Part shown: positions 8,345 to 16,657 of the stretch, piece after piece
Layout of the letters: each line of letters begins with the position of its first letter
How positions within the stretch are numbered: position 1 is the stretch's first letter
Origin: Enhydrobacter aerosaccus
GTDB lineage: Bacteria > Pseudomonadota > Alphaproteobacteria > Reyranellales > Reyranellaceae
Length of the DNA: 42,042 nt
NCBI GenBank assembly: GCA_903915535.1
Contig: CAIWTJ010000295.1
Coordinates: forward strand, 1-42,042
Direction: 5' to 3'
Notes under the pieces: generated by a model
Database searches by the model: none
The model's input: only the letters and a program-made list of their open reading frames with translations
Told to the model about the DNA's origin: nothing
Translations under genes and position numbers: made by a program

Positions 8345-8763
8345 GCCAGCGCGAACTCCGTTGCGGCGACGCGATGAAGCATGGCTCGCAGAGCCGCGGA
8401 TTCATTCTTGCCGACCTCATCCTCGAACGACTCTTGGGCCTTCTGCCAGAGTTCGCCGGCCTTGCCCAGCATCCGCCGTCCCGCGGCAGTGATCGAGACC
8501 TCGCGGCTGCGGCGGTCCCTGCCGACAACAAGCTTCAACAGACCCCGCTGCACTAGCGGCCGCACGTTATGCCCCAGGGTCGCGCGCCCCATGACCATGA
8601 TCTCGGCGAGCGGATTGAGAGCAATCGGGCCGCGCCCAGCGATCTGGCGCAACAGCGAATACTGCGTGGCGCGCAGGTCCAGGGGCGCCAGCGCCTGGTC
8701 GTAGAGCTGGGTCACGCGGCGCGTCGCCTGACGTAGGGAAAAGCAGTTGCAGACTGGATCCAT
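8341..8763 (-). CDS. MarR family transcriptional regulator
   Basis: 140 residues. The winged helix-turn-helix covers about residues 30-100, with LDLRATQYSLLRQIAGRGPIALNPLAEIMVMGRATLGHNVRPLVQRGLL and the wing RRSREVSITAAG. N- and C-terminal helices form the dimer part. MarR proteins usually repress a neighbouring divergent gene until a small molecule or oxidant is bound. The N-terminus has two close cysteines (VCNCF), which would suit redox sensing but is unproven. The ATG at 8763 is preferred because AGGGA lies 5 bp upstream; ATG at 8769 is a close alternative. The divergent methyltransferase gene is the natural target, and two palindromes lie between them. Confidence 0.9.
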   Translation of the reverse strand: MDPVCNCFSLRQATRRVTQLYDQALAPLDLRATQYSLLRQIAGRGPIALNPLAEIMVMGRATLGHNVRPLVQRGLLKLVVGRDRRSREVSITAAGRRMLGKAGELWQKAQESFEDEVGKNESAALRAMLHRVAATEFALA

Positions 8764-8807
8764 GAGCATCCCTGATCGATTGTAGAGGAAACCTTGCCTT
8801 GCAATAC

Positions 8808-8837
8808 GCTCATATGAGCATAAATTCATCTGATGAA
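8808..8837. promoter_or_regulatory. Candidate MarR operator region (two palindromes)
   Basis: A perfect 12-bp palindrome GCTCATATGAGC at 8808-8819 is followed by an odd-centred one, TTCATC-T-GATGAA, at 8825-8837 that overlaps the methyltransferase start codon. Both contain TCAT...ATGA half-sites, and their centres are about 17-18 bp apart. The location between divergent regulator and target genes is typical for a MarR operator; binding itself is inferred. Confidence 0.4.
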
Positions 8838-9666
8838 TGAAGCCAAAGTCATCGACCACTACGGCGATCACGACTTGCGAGACAGGATGGCCGCCGCGTT
8901 GGCCGCCGCAGGATTTGCCGACAGGACGCTCACGCCGGCCGATCTGGCGCCACTCGACCAGTTCCATACCCGCGGCATGGCGGCGACCGTCGAGCTGGGG
9001 GCGGCGCTGGCGATCGCTCCGGGAGCGTCGGTGATCGACATCGGCTCCGGTCTCGGCGGACCCTCGCGCTATCTCGCGGCAAAGTTCGACTGCACGGTGA
9101 AGGGCGTCGATCTCAGCCCTGCCTTCGTGGACGCCGCCACCTATCTGGCAGGGCGTGCCGGTCTGGCGGAAAAAGTTTCCTACGACTGCGCCAATGCCCT
9201 CTCGCTGCCTTATCCGGACGAAAGTTTCGACATCGCGTGGACGCAGCATGTCGCGATGAACATCGCCGATCGCCCCGGGCTCTACGGTGAAGTCCATCGT
9301 GTGCTGAAACCCGGCGGCCGCTTTGCGATCTACGATGTCGTCGCCGGCACCGGAGGCCCGATCCACTTTCCCGTGCCATGGTCGCGCACGGCTGACACGA
9401 GCTTTCTCGTGACGCCGGACGCCATGCGCGATGCGCTCGAGAAGGCCGGCTTCAAGGTCACGCTCTGGAACGACAACACCCGGATTGCCGTCGACTGGTT
9501 CGCCGAGCAGCAGAAGGCGCGCGCGGCGGCACCAGCAGCGCCTCCGCCCGCCCTCGGCCTGCATATCGCAATGGGCGCGGATTTCCCGGCCTTGGGCGCC
9601 AACCTCGGCCGCAATCTCAAGGAAGGCCGCGCCGGAATCATCCAGGCGATCGTCGAGCGTTCCTAA
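8833..9666 (+). CDS. Class I SAM-dependent methyltransferase
   Basis: 277 residues. Motif I is VIDIGSGLGG at 67-76, followed by an acidic residue in VKGVDLSP, then DESFDIAWTQHVAMNI and the post-motif EVHRVLKPGGRFAIYDVV. This order matches the Methyltransf_11/25 fold of sarcosine/dimethylglycine- and ubiquinone-type methyltransferases. Residues upstream of motif I (DQFHTRGMAATVELG) resemble the N-methyltransferase branch, so a small amine or quinol acceptor is plausible. The ATG lies inside a palindrome that may be an operator for the divergent MarR regulator. A downstream run of Ala/Pro (AAAPAAPPP, about 235) looks like a linker. Confidence 0.88.
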   Translation: MNEAKVIDHYGDHDLRDRMAAALAAAGFADRTLTPADLAPLDQFHTRGMAATVELGAALAIAPGASVIDIGSGLGGPSRYLAAKFDCTVKGVDLSPAFVDAATYLAGRAGLAEKVSYDCANALSLPYPDESFDIAWTQHVAMNIADRPGLYGEVHRVLKPGGRFAIYDVVAGTGGPIHFPVPWSRTADTSFLVTPDAMRDALEKAGFKVTLWNDNTRIAVDWFAEQQKARAAAPAAPPPALGLHIAMGADFPALGANLGRNLKEGRAGIIQAIVERS

Positions 9667-9746
9667 ATAGCGTCGCGGCGACGGAACGCCACGACACAGG
9701 CTGCGTTTCACTCCGCCCCTTCCCGGGGTTGAAGAGGAAACGAAGC

Positions 9747-11771
9747 ATGAGCCACCCCTTTCGCGGCGCCGTGGCGCTGCTCGCTGGACTCTTCGCCGTG
9801 GCAGGGACTGCCCAGGCCCAGAGCGATCCGCCCAGCCGGGTCGGGCGGCTGGCCTTCAACGACGGCAGCGTCTCCTTCCACGACCAGGACGAGGCCGGCT
9901 GGAGCAAGGCGATCGTCAACACGCCGCTGACGTCGGGCGACGCGATCTGGACAGAGGCCAATGCAGAAAGCGAAGTCTCGCTCGCCGGCACGCGCATCCG
10001 TCTCGACGGCTCGACCGAGCTCGAATTCCTGACCGTCGACGATAGCCAGACCCGTCTTCAGGTCGCGCAAGGCCGCCTCGACATCAAGACCTTTACGCTC
10101 GACACCAGGACGCCTTACCAGATCGTCACCCCGCGCGGCACGATCACCCTGCAGCAGCAGGGCGACTACTACATCCAGGCCGGCTCTACCGAGGATGCGA
10201 CACGCCTCGGCGTGCGCTCCGGCGCGGCACAGATCCAGAGCCTCAACGGCCAGACCCTCGCCGTTCGCGCGGGTGAAGTCGGTGAAATCGCCGGCGACAT
10301 CGGCACGCCTCAATTGCGCACCGTCAACAGTGCGCCGCCACCGCTTCAGCCGCGTTGGGCGGACCGCGACCGCCAGGTGAGCTACGACGCGCCGACGCAG
10401 TATCTGTCGTCCGACGTCACCGGTTACGAAGATCTCAATACCTACGGCAGCTGGAGCAACGACAAGCAGTACGGCAACGTATGGACGCCGCGCTCCGTGG
10501 CCGCCGACTGGCAGCCCTACCGCAACGGCCACTGGTCGAACGTGCAGCCTTGGGGCTGGACCTGGATCGACGATCAGCCCTGGGGCTACGCGCCGTATCA
10601 CTACGGCCGCTGGGCCAAGAGCAATAACCGCTGGGTCTGGGTGCCGCCACAGCGCGACGTGCAGCCGGTCTACGCGCCGGCGCTGGTCGCCTTCATCGGC
10701 GGCGTCGAACTCTCCGTATCGCTCGGCAACCAGAGCAACGCGCCGGTGGGCTGGTTCCCGCTCGGACCGCGTGAAACCTATGTGCCGGCCTATACCGCCG
10801 ATCGCGACTACTACAACCGCATCAACCGCTCCGCCGAGATCCAGCAGAACACCCTCGACGATCGCTGGCAGCGGACGCAGCGTCACGAAACGGCGGCAAC
10901 TCCTGTCGCGAGCGCGCTGCTGAACCATCTGTTTGCGACGGTCGTCCCGTCGGAGACCTTCGTGCGCTCGCAGCCGGTTGCGCGTGCGGCCCTGAAAATC
11001 GCGCCGGAAAAGGTCGCGGCCATGCCGGTGGCCGTCGTCGCGGCGCCGCCCGCTCCGTCTGCGTCGCTGGCCGTAAAGCCCGCGACCGCCCCCACGAAAG
11101 CAACGGAGCCGACCCCACCTGCCGCCACGGCACCGCCGGCGGCGAGATCGCCCGATCCGAAGGCGGCGACGGCACCCGCCGCCAGGCCTACCGGACCGAA
11201 GGCGAGTGAGCCAAAACCCACCGAGTCAAAGCCTGCCGAAGCCAAACCGGCCGACCCGCGCGTGCAGGGCGACGCGAAGGCAAAGGCGGAGGCTCAGGCC
11301 AAGGCCGATGCGCAGGCCAAGGCAGACGCGCAGACCAAGGTCGGCGTTTCCACGAACTTGCCTGTCGCCAAGACTGCCGTCACCGACATGCCCGCCCTCG
11401 GCAAGCCGAGCGCGGCGGAACGGCCGACGCCGGCGGCACCTGGCCCCAAGATCACGGTGAACACACCGGCGACCACCGCCGTACCGAACGCCGCTCGCCC
11501 GCCGCGTGAGGCGCCTGCGCTGGCACCCCGCACCGGTCCTGCGCCACCGGTTCTCAAGGACGACAAGGCAACGGCCGCGCCTGCCAAGCCCGCACCGGCC
11601 CAAGCCAAGGCGGTCGAACCGCCGAAGCCCGCGGCCACTCCGCACGAGACTCCTCCCGCGCAGCGTGAGGCCGGGCCCAAGCCGGCAGAGCCCGAGCATG
11701 TCGCGCCGGCGACCGATGCCGAAAAGAAAAAAGCCGACGACATCAAGCCGCCGGCCGAAGAGAAGAAGTAG
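9747..11771 (+). CDS. Secreted FecR-domain/DUF6600 protein, paralogue A
   Basis: 674 residues. A signal peptide (MSHPFRGAVALLAGLFAVAGTAQA, cleavage near 24) leads to a FecR-like beta domain (about 30-170; RVGRLAFNDGSVSFH, LTSGDAIWTEANAESEVSLAGTRIRLDGST, IVTPRGTI). A Trp/Tyr-rich DUF6600 segment follows (about 220-310; YGSWS, WQPYRNGHW, PWGWTWIDDQPWGYAPYHYGRW). The last 300 residues are low-complexity Ala/Pro/Lys, including an AKADAQAKADAQ-type repeat at about 510-530. FecR normally senses siderophore-receptor signals, but no sigma factor or TonB receptor is nearby, so an envelope or surface role is more likely. The ATG at 9747 has GAGGAAA upstream and restores a clean signal peptide; a TTG at 9729 is less likely. 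It is strongly similar to the gene at 12489. Confidence 0.85.
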   Translation: MSHPFRGAVALLAGLFAVAGTAQAQSDPPSRVGRLAFNDGSVSFHDQDEAGWSKAIVNTPLTSGDAIWTEANAESEVSLAGTRIRLDGSTELEFLTVDDSQTRLQVAQGRLDIKTFTLDTRTPYQIVTPRGTITLQQQGDYYIQAGSTEDATRLGVRSGAAQIQSLNGQTLAVRAGEVGEIAGDIGTPQLRTVNSAPPPLQPRWADRDRQVSYDAPTQYLSSDVTGYEDLNTYGSWSNDKQYGNVWTPRSVAADWQPYRNGHWSNVQPWGWTWIDDQPWGYAPYHYGRWAKSNNRWVWVPPQRDVQPVYAPALVAFIGGVELSVSLGNQSNAPVGWFPLGPRETYVPAYTADRDYYNRINRSAEIQQNTLDDRWQRTQRHETAATPVASALLNHLFATVVPSETFVRSQPVARAALKIAPEKVAAMPVAVVAAPPAPSASLAVKPATAPTKATEPTPPAATAPPAARSPDPKAATAPAARPTGPKASEPKPTESKPAEAKPADPRVQGDAKAKAEAQAKADAQAKADAQTKVGVSTNLPVAKTAVTDMPALGKPSAAERPTPAAPGPKITVNTPATTAVPNAARPPREAPALAPRTGPAPPVLKDDKATAAPAKPAPAQAKAVEPPKPAATPHETPPAQREAGPKPAEPEHVAPATDAEKKKADDIKPPAEEKK

Positions 11772-11784
11772 CGACGACGATGGG

Positions 11785-11804
11785 CGGAGCCTAACGGGGC
11801 TCCG
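11785..11804. terminator. Hairpin between convergent genes
   Basis: CGGAGCC / GGCTCCG stem of 7 bp with a 6-base loop, 13 bp after the stop of paralogue A and overlapping the stop of the convergent unknown gene. No clear T-tract follows in either direction, so it is only a candidate bidirectional terminator. Confidence 0.4.
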
Positions 11805-12372
11805 TCCAGCTTTCCGAGAAGGCCAGCGCGCAGGTGCTGAAGGGCTGGCCTTCGCGCTCGCGCTTCCAGGGCTGTCCTTTCGCCTCGACGCCGTCGATGG
11901 TAAGGCGCGCCGACAGAGCCGGGATGAGCACCGTGCAAACGCCGTAGGGGCGTGAGTTGGGGCCCGTGCCCGGCTGGGTGTGGATCAACAGCGGCTCGCC
12001 GATGTCGTACCAGGTGAGCGCGATCTCGCTGTCGAGCGCGGAGACGTGCTCCGTCCAGAAATCGCGCGCGTCGCCGGACTTGCGGAAATCGGCGTCGATG
12101 ACCGGGATCGTCAGATCCTTGAGCTCGGAATTGAGCATCCCCTGCACCGTCTTCTGCAGCCAGCGCGCCATCGCGATGTTGTCTGAGTAGATGCGCCAGC
12201 GACCTTCGGTCAGCTCGCTCTTGATGTAGAGCACGTGGCCGGGTCCGGCCGGGCTAAAGAGAATCCGCCAGAAGCTCGCGTCCGTCGAGTTGGGATCGCC
12301 GTCCTTGGACGACAGCCGGATGAAGGGATTCTCCCCGGTGAGGATCGTGCGATTGGGGTCTGCAACGCTCAT
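11791..12372 (-). CDS. Conserved-looking protein of unknown function between the FecR/DUF6600 paralogues
   Basis: 193 residues, soluble, with no signal peptide and no membrane segment. The sequence is evenly mixed and protein-like (for example HVLYIKSELTEGRWRIYSDNIAMARWLQK and LTWYDIGEPLLIH), with third codon positions rich in G/C, so it is a real gene. I do not recognise the family. The fold looks like alpha/beta with several Trp. The ATG at 12372 is chosen because AGGAG lies 8 bp upstream; the frame open to 12471 is Pro/Ser-rich and unlikely. It is divergent from paralogue B over 116 bp and convergent with paralogue A, so it breaks up the tandem pair. Confidence 0.75.
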   Translation of the reverse strand: MSVADPNRTILTGENPFIRLSSKDGDPNSTDASFWRILFSPAGPGHVLYIKSELTEGRWRIYSDNIAMARWLQKTVQGMLNSELKDLTIPVIDADFRKSGDARDFWTEHVSALDSEIALTWYDIGEPLLIHTQPGTGPNSRPYGVCTVLIPALSARLTIDGVEAKGQPWKREREGQPFSTCALAFSESWTEPR

Positions 12373-12488
12373 TTCAAGCTCCTGTTCCGGGGGACGCCGA
12401 ATATTAACCGCGAATGGCGCTGGGGAACTAGGGCTCGAAGGGTGCGTATCTCCTCTTGCGGAAATCATCACGCTCCAGGAGGGCGCAA

Positions 12489-14765
12489 ATGAACAACGTC
12501 TTTCATCGCAGCATTCCCTACTTGATGGCCACGGTATTCGGAACCGGGGTCATCGCCATCGCGGGCGTCGCCAGTGCCCAGACGCAGGCAGATCCGCCCG
12601 CTCGCGTGGGTCGCCTCGCGTTTGCGGAGGGCACGGTGTCGTTCCACGATGCGCAGGACTCCAACTGGACGGCGGCGGCGGTGAACGAAACGCTGACCAC
12701 GGGCGACTCTCTCTGGACGGAGCCCAATGCGCGCAGCGAGATCTCGGTCGCCGGCACCCGGGTGCGACTCGACCAGTCGACCCAGCTCGACATGCTGCAG
12801 GTCGACGACAGCGCAACGCGCCTGCAACTCGACCAGGGTCGCCTCGATATCAAGACCTTCACGATGGATACGGCCCAGCCCTACGAGATCGTGACGCCGC
12901 GCGGCACGGTGAAGCTCGAGGGCCAGGGCGACTACTACATCGAATCCGGCTCGACGCAGGATCCGACGCGTCTTGGCGTCCGCTCCGGCGCCGCGCAGAT
13001 CACCGGCATCAACGGCCAGGTGCTGGCGGTCCGCGCCGGCGAAGTGGGCGAGATCTCGGGCGATGCGCAGTCGCCGCAGCTGCACACGATCCAGACCGCG
13101 CCGCCGCCGGTGCCGCAGTACTGGGCGCAGCGCGACCAGCAGGTCTCCTATTCTCCGCCGCAGTACATTTCTTCCGACGTCGTCGGCTACGAGGACATGC
13201 AGGCCTACGGTGGCTGGTCCAACGATCCCGACTACGGTCAGGTCTGGTCGCCCAACCGGGTGCCCGATGGCTGGCAGCCGTACAGCACCGGCTCGTGGGC
13301 CTACTCGCAGCCTTACGGCTGGACCTGGGTCGACGAGCAGCCGTGGGGCTTCGCGCCCTATCACTACGGCCGCTGGGCCAACCGCAACAACCGCTGGTTC
13401 TGGGTGCCGCCGGAACGCCGCGAGCGCGCCGTTTATGCGCCCGCGCTGGTCGCCTTCGTGGGCGGCGCCGAACTCAGCTTGGCACTCGGCAGCAACAGCA
13501 ACCAACCCGTGGGCTGGTTCCCGTTGGGACCGCGCGAAGCCTATGTTCCGCCATACACGAATGATCGCGCCTATTACGAGCGCATCAACAACAACGCGCG
13601 TGTCGAGCGCGCGATTTTGGACGACCGCTGGAACCGCGCCGAGCGTCACGAGGCGATCACCGGCAACGATCAACGCGATCACATGGCCAATCGGCGCTTC
13701 ACCACCGTGGTCCCGGCCCAGGCTTTCGTGAGTTCGCAGCGCGTCGAGCGGGCAGCCATCAAGGTCTCCGCCGACAAGCTCGCGAACGCACCGGTTCTTG
13801 CCGTCTCGGCACCGCCCGCGCCGACGCAGGCCAGCGCGGGAGCCAACGCACAGGCGAACGCGCCCAAGGCCGCCGATACACGGTTCAACGGCGTCCAGCA
13901 GCTCGGTCGCCCGACGCCGGAGCAACGCCACGAAGCGCCCGGCCCGAAGATCGTCGAGCGTACGGCGCCGCCAGCGCCCGGCGCCAAAGTCGCGCCGCCG
14001 CCGCTCGAGCCGCGTCGTGGCGCGCCTCCGCCGGTGATCCAAGGCGAGCGTACGCAGCCGCAACAGCCGAACGCCGCCCAGCCGAACAAGCCGGGTGAAC
14101 CCAACCGTCCGGCCGAAGCCAACCGCGTCGAGCCGCCGAAGCCCGGCAAGCCGGGTGAGCCCGCGACGCCGCAGGCAAACCGTCCGGGTGAGCCCAATCG
14201 TCCGGCCGAAGCGAACCGCGCCGAACCGCCGAAGCCCGGCCTGCCAGGTCAGCCCGCGACGCCGCAGGCCACGCGTCCCGGCGAGTCCAATCGTCCGGGC
14301 GAGGCCAACCGCGCCGAACCGCCGAAGCCCGGACAGCCCGCCACGCCGCAGGCCAATCGTCCCGAGCCGCCGAAACCCGGTGAGCCCGCACGCCCCGCGG
14401 AAACTCACGCTGCTCCGCCGCAGCCGCAGCACCAAGCCGCCGAGCCGCCGCACGCGGCTCCGCCGCAGCCGCCGCATCAGGCCGAAGCGCCGCGCCCGGC
14501 GGAAAATCATGCCGCGCCGCCGCCTCAGCATGTGGAGCCGCAGCACGTACAGACGCCGCCGCCTGTTCAGCATGCGGCTCCCCCGGCCCCTCCGCCGCAG
14601 CCCCAGCACGTGCAGGCGCCACCCGCACCGCCCGTGCAGCACGCCGCTCCCCCGCAGCAGGCGCAGGTACCGCATCCGCAGGCAGCTCCTGCACCGGCAC
14701 CGGCACCGGCGCCGCATCCGGCTCCGGCACCCGCCGCCAAGCCGGATGATAAAGAGAAGAAGTAG
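12489..14765 (+). CDS. Secreted FecR-domain/DUF6600 protein, paralogue B
   Basis: 758 residues. The N-terminus is MNNVFHRSIPYLMATVFGTGVIAIAGVASAQ, a signal peptide with cleavage near VASA. Then come the same FecR-like beta domain (RVGRLAFAEGTVSFH, LTTGDSLWTEPNARSEISVAGTRVRLDQST, IVTPRGTV) and DUF6600 segment (YGGWS, WQPYSTGSW, PYGWTWVDEQPWGFAPYHYGRW) as paralogue A. Identity is high over about 430 residues. The tails differ: this one is Pro/Glu/Asn/Arg-rich with a tandem repeat at 14091-14360, then His/Ala/Pro/Gln-rich to the end. An AGGAGGG ribosome binding site precedes the ATG. The tail may span the wall or bind an envelope polymer, which is inference. No sigma or TonB partner lies nearby. 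Confidence 0.85.
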   Translation: MNNVFHRSIPYLMATVFGTGVIAIAGVASAQTQADPPARVGRLAFAEGTVSFHDAQDSNWTAAAVNETLTTGDSLWTEPNARSEISVAGTRVRLDQSTQLDMLQVDDSATRLQLDQGRLDIKTFTMDTAQPYEIVTPRGTVKLEGQGDYYIESGSTQDPTRLGVRSGAAQITGINGQVLAVRAGEVGEISGDAQSPQLHTIQTAPPPVPQYWAQRDQQVSYSPPQYISSDVVGYEDMQAYGGWSNDPDYGQVWSPNRVPDGWQPYSTGSWAYSQPYGWTWVDEQPWGFAPYHYGRWANRNNRWFWVPPERRERAVYAPALVAFVGGAELSLALGSNSNQPVGWFPLGPREAYVPPYTNDRAYYERINNNARVERAILDDRWNRAERHEAITGNDQRDHMANRRFTTVVPAQAFVSSQRVERAAIKVSADKLANAPVLAVSAPPAPTQASAGANAQANAPKAADTRFNGVQQLGRPTPEQRHEAPGPKIVERTAPPAPGAKVAPPPLEPRRGAPPPVIQGERTQPQQPNAAQPNKPGEPNRPAEANRVEPPKPGKPGEPATPQANRPGEPNRPAEANRAEPPKPGLPGQPATPQATRPGESNRPGEANRAEPPKPGQPATPQANRPEPPKPGEPARPAETHAAPPQPQHQAAEPPHAAPPQPPHQAEAPRPAENHAAPPPQHVEPQHVQTPPPVQHAAPPAPPPQPQHVQAPPAPPVQHAAPPQQAQVPHPQAAPAPAPAPAPHPAPAPAAKPDDKEKK
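14091..14360 (+). repeat. In-frame tandem repeat in paralogue B tail
   Basis: Three consecutive units encode PGEPNRPAEANR-xEPPKPG-xPG-xPATPQANR-like segments of 31, 31 and 28 residues, at 14091-14183, 14184-14276 and 14277-14360. The third unit has lost three residues. DNA identity between units is high, so slippage or unequal exchange probably keeps the copy number variable. Confidence 0.85.
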
Positions 14766-14774
14766 TCTTCGCGT

Positions 14775-15740
14775 CTAGACCTGATTGCGCAGAACCTGGT
14801 CGCCTTTCCAAAGGCGTTCCAGGTTCTCGATCAGGATGTCGATCACGTTGTCTTCATAGGCTCGGGTTTCCCCCGCCGTATGCGGCGTGATGAAGACGTT
14901 GGGGAGATCCCAGAGCGGCGACGACGCCGCGAGCGGTTCCTCCGCCGTCACGTCGAGCGCCGCGTAGAAGATCTTGTTGCCCTGCATCGTGGCGGTCAGC
15001 GCCGCCTCATCGGCCACCTTGCCGCGCGCCACGTTCACGAACATCGCCGACGGCTTCATTGCAGCGAACGCGGCCGCGCTCATCAAGCCCGTTGTCTCGG
15101 GCGTGAGCGAACAGGCCAGCACCACGATGTCCGCCTGCGGCACGACTTTCACAAGTTCACCCATTGCGTGGATCGAGTCGGCGCCGTTGGTGCCCTTCTT
15201 GGGGTCCTGACGTATGCCGATCACCTTCATGCCGAATGCCTTGCCGAGCTTGGCGAGATGGCTGCCGATGCGCCCCATGCCGACCACCAGCATGGTCTTG
15301 CCGGAGATTTCATCCTCGCGCGTCGTGAGGTCGCCGATCATGCCGCGCCAGAACTTCCTGTGCTGATTGTCGCGGGCCTCGGGCAGACGCCGCGCCACCG
15401 CCAGGATCAGTGAAATCGCATGCTCCGCGACGGCGACCGCGTTCACGCCCGCGCCGCTGCACAGTTTCACGCCCGCCGCGTTGATCGCCTTGTCGTCGTA
15501 CTGGTTCATGCCCGAGCTGATCGACTGGATGTATTTCAGCTTCTTGGCGTGCGGCAGAAGGTCGTTCTTCCACATGCCTGACGCGCTCACCACGTCCGCC
15601 TCGCCAATGCGCTTCAGGAATTCGTCATAGGAAGATACCTGGAAGGACTTGATGCCGGTTTTTCGCGCATCGAAGCGAGCTTTCATCTGGTAAGCGGCGT
15701 GAGCGAAGCAAATGGTCAGATTTTCTTTCGACGGAAACAT
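14775..15740 (-). CDS. D-2-hydroxyacid dehydrogenase
   Basis: 321 residues. The cofactor motif VVGMGRIGSHLAK has its GxGxxG at 154-159. Catalytic residues are Arg239 (VARGKV), Glu267 or 268 (DVTAEEP) and His287 (ITPHTAGE). It interconverts a 2-keto acid and a D-2-hydroxyacid with NAD(P)H in the cytoplasm. The substrate-facing N-terminal part (SISSGMNQYDD) is unlike phosphoglycerate dehydrogenase, so a glyoxylate/hydroxypyruvate or C-2 keto acid role is open. The ATG at 15740 has GGGGGAG upstream and is preferred over 15758. It is divergent from the HpcH/HpaI aldolase gene over 59 bp, so the two may be co-regulated: an aldolase product keto acid reduced by this enzyme is plausible. Confidence 0.9.
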   Translation of the reverse strand: MFPSKENLTICFAHAAYQMKARFDARKTGIKSFQVSSYDEFLKRIGEADVVSASGMWKNDLLPHAKKLKYIQSISSGMNQYDDKAINAAGVKLCSGAGVNAVAVAEHAISLILAVARRLPEARDNQHRKFWRGMIGDLTTREDEISGKTMLVVGMGRIGSHLAKLGKAFGMKVIGIRQDPKKGTNGADSIHAMGELVKVVPQADIVVLACSLTPETTGLMSAAAFAAMKPSAMFVNVARGKVADEAALTATMQGNKIFYAALDVTAEEPLAASSPLWDLPNVFITPHTAGETRAYEDNVIDILIENLERLWKGDQVLRNQV

Positions 15741-15799
15741 GGAACTCCCCCTACACAAGATGCGAGAGTAGCCCGAACCAACCTCGAGGGGGAACCGCC

Positions 15800-16648
15800 A
15801 TGCGCCGCAATCAACTCCGTGAAGCCCTGTCTGCCGGGAAACCCACCGTCGGCACGCATATTCTTTCCTGCTGGCCCACGCTTGTGGAGCTGATCGGCCA
15901 TTCCAAACAGTACGACTATGTCGAGTTCACCGCCGAGTATGCGCCCTTCACCATGCACGATCTCGACAATCTCGGCCGCGCCTTCGAGGTCTCGGGCCTG
16001 GGCGGCATGATCAAGATCGAGCAGACCCAGTACACGCACCAGGCCATGCGCGCGATCGGCGCGGGATTCCAGAGCGTGCTGTTCGCCGACATCCGAAACG
16101 TCGAGGACGCCAAGGCCGCCGTCGATGCGGTGCGCGCCGAGACCACGATGGCGGCGGGCGCCCGGGGCCGCGGACGCCTCGGCGTCGGCATGCGGCGCGA
16201 TGTCGGCACGGTGCGCGAAGGCGGCCAGCCGATCTACGTCGACGCGCTGAACGACGTCGTGATCGCGATCATGGTCGAGAAGAAGTCGTGCGTGGACGAT
16301 CTCGAGAACATTCTCTCGGTGCCGGGCATCGACATGGTGCAGTTCGGCGGCTCGGACTTCTCCATGAGCATCGGCAAGCCCGGCCAGCACAACGACCCCG
16401 AAGTCGTCGCGGCCGAGAAGAAGACGATCGAGATGGCGCTCAAGATGGGCAAGAACCCGCGCGTCGAACTGCGCGATCCGGGCCAGGCCGAGAAGTACCT
16501 GAAGATGGGCGTGCAGCATTTCTGCATCGGCTGGGATGTCCGCATCCTTGCCGACTGGTGGGATACCAAGGGTGCCGAGATGCGCGGCATGCTGGGCGAC
16601 AAGTCCGCGCCCTCGCTCAAGGTCGCGGCCAAGAGCGGCAACTACTGA
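15800..16648 (+). CDS. HpcH/HpaI aldolase/citrate lyase family protein
   Basis: 282 residues with the phosphoenolpyruvate/pyruvate TIM-barrel layout: VGTHILSCWPTLVELIGHSKQYDYVEF at the start, GAGFQSVLFADIRNVEDAKAAVDAVRAE in the middle, and GIDMVQFGGSDFSMSIGKPGQHNDPEV near the end. The usual GEHAP and QNADEA active-site phrases are changed (AEYAPF, RNVEDA), so it is a divergent branch and substrate transfer from HpaI is unsafe. Family members cleave 4-hydroxy-2-ketoacids to pyruvate plus aldehyde with a divalent metal. A GAGGGGGA ribosome binding site lies just upstream of the ATG. The oligopeptidase gene follows after 9 bp and shares the transcript. Confidence 0.82.
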   Translation: MRRNQLREALSAGKPTVGTHILSCWPTLVELIGHSKQYDYVEFTAEYAPFTMHDLDNLGRAFEVSGLGGMIKIEQTQYTHQAMRAIGAGFQSVLFADIRNVEDAKAAVDAVRAETTMAAGARGRGRLGVGMRRDVGTVREGGQPIYVDALNDVVIAIMVEKKSCVDDLENILSVPGIDMVQFGGSDFSMSIGKPGQHNDPEVVAAEKKTIEMALKMGKNPRVELRDPGQAEKYLKMGVQHFCIGWDVRILADWWDTKGAEMRGMLGDKSAPSLKVAAKSGNY

Positions 16649-16657
16649 GGAGATGGA

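Noticed and set aside
9667..9746. CGTCGC-G-GCGACG palindrome before paralogue A
   Set aside because: Expected by chance in such GC-rich sequence and not placed at a promoter or stop with a T-tract.
12468..14717. 749-codon Arg/Leu-rich minus-strand frame under paralogue B
   Set aside because: Repeated RRRGLRRFG-like text is the complement of the Pro-rich repeat; no start site or motif supports it.
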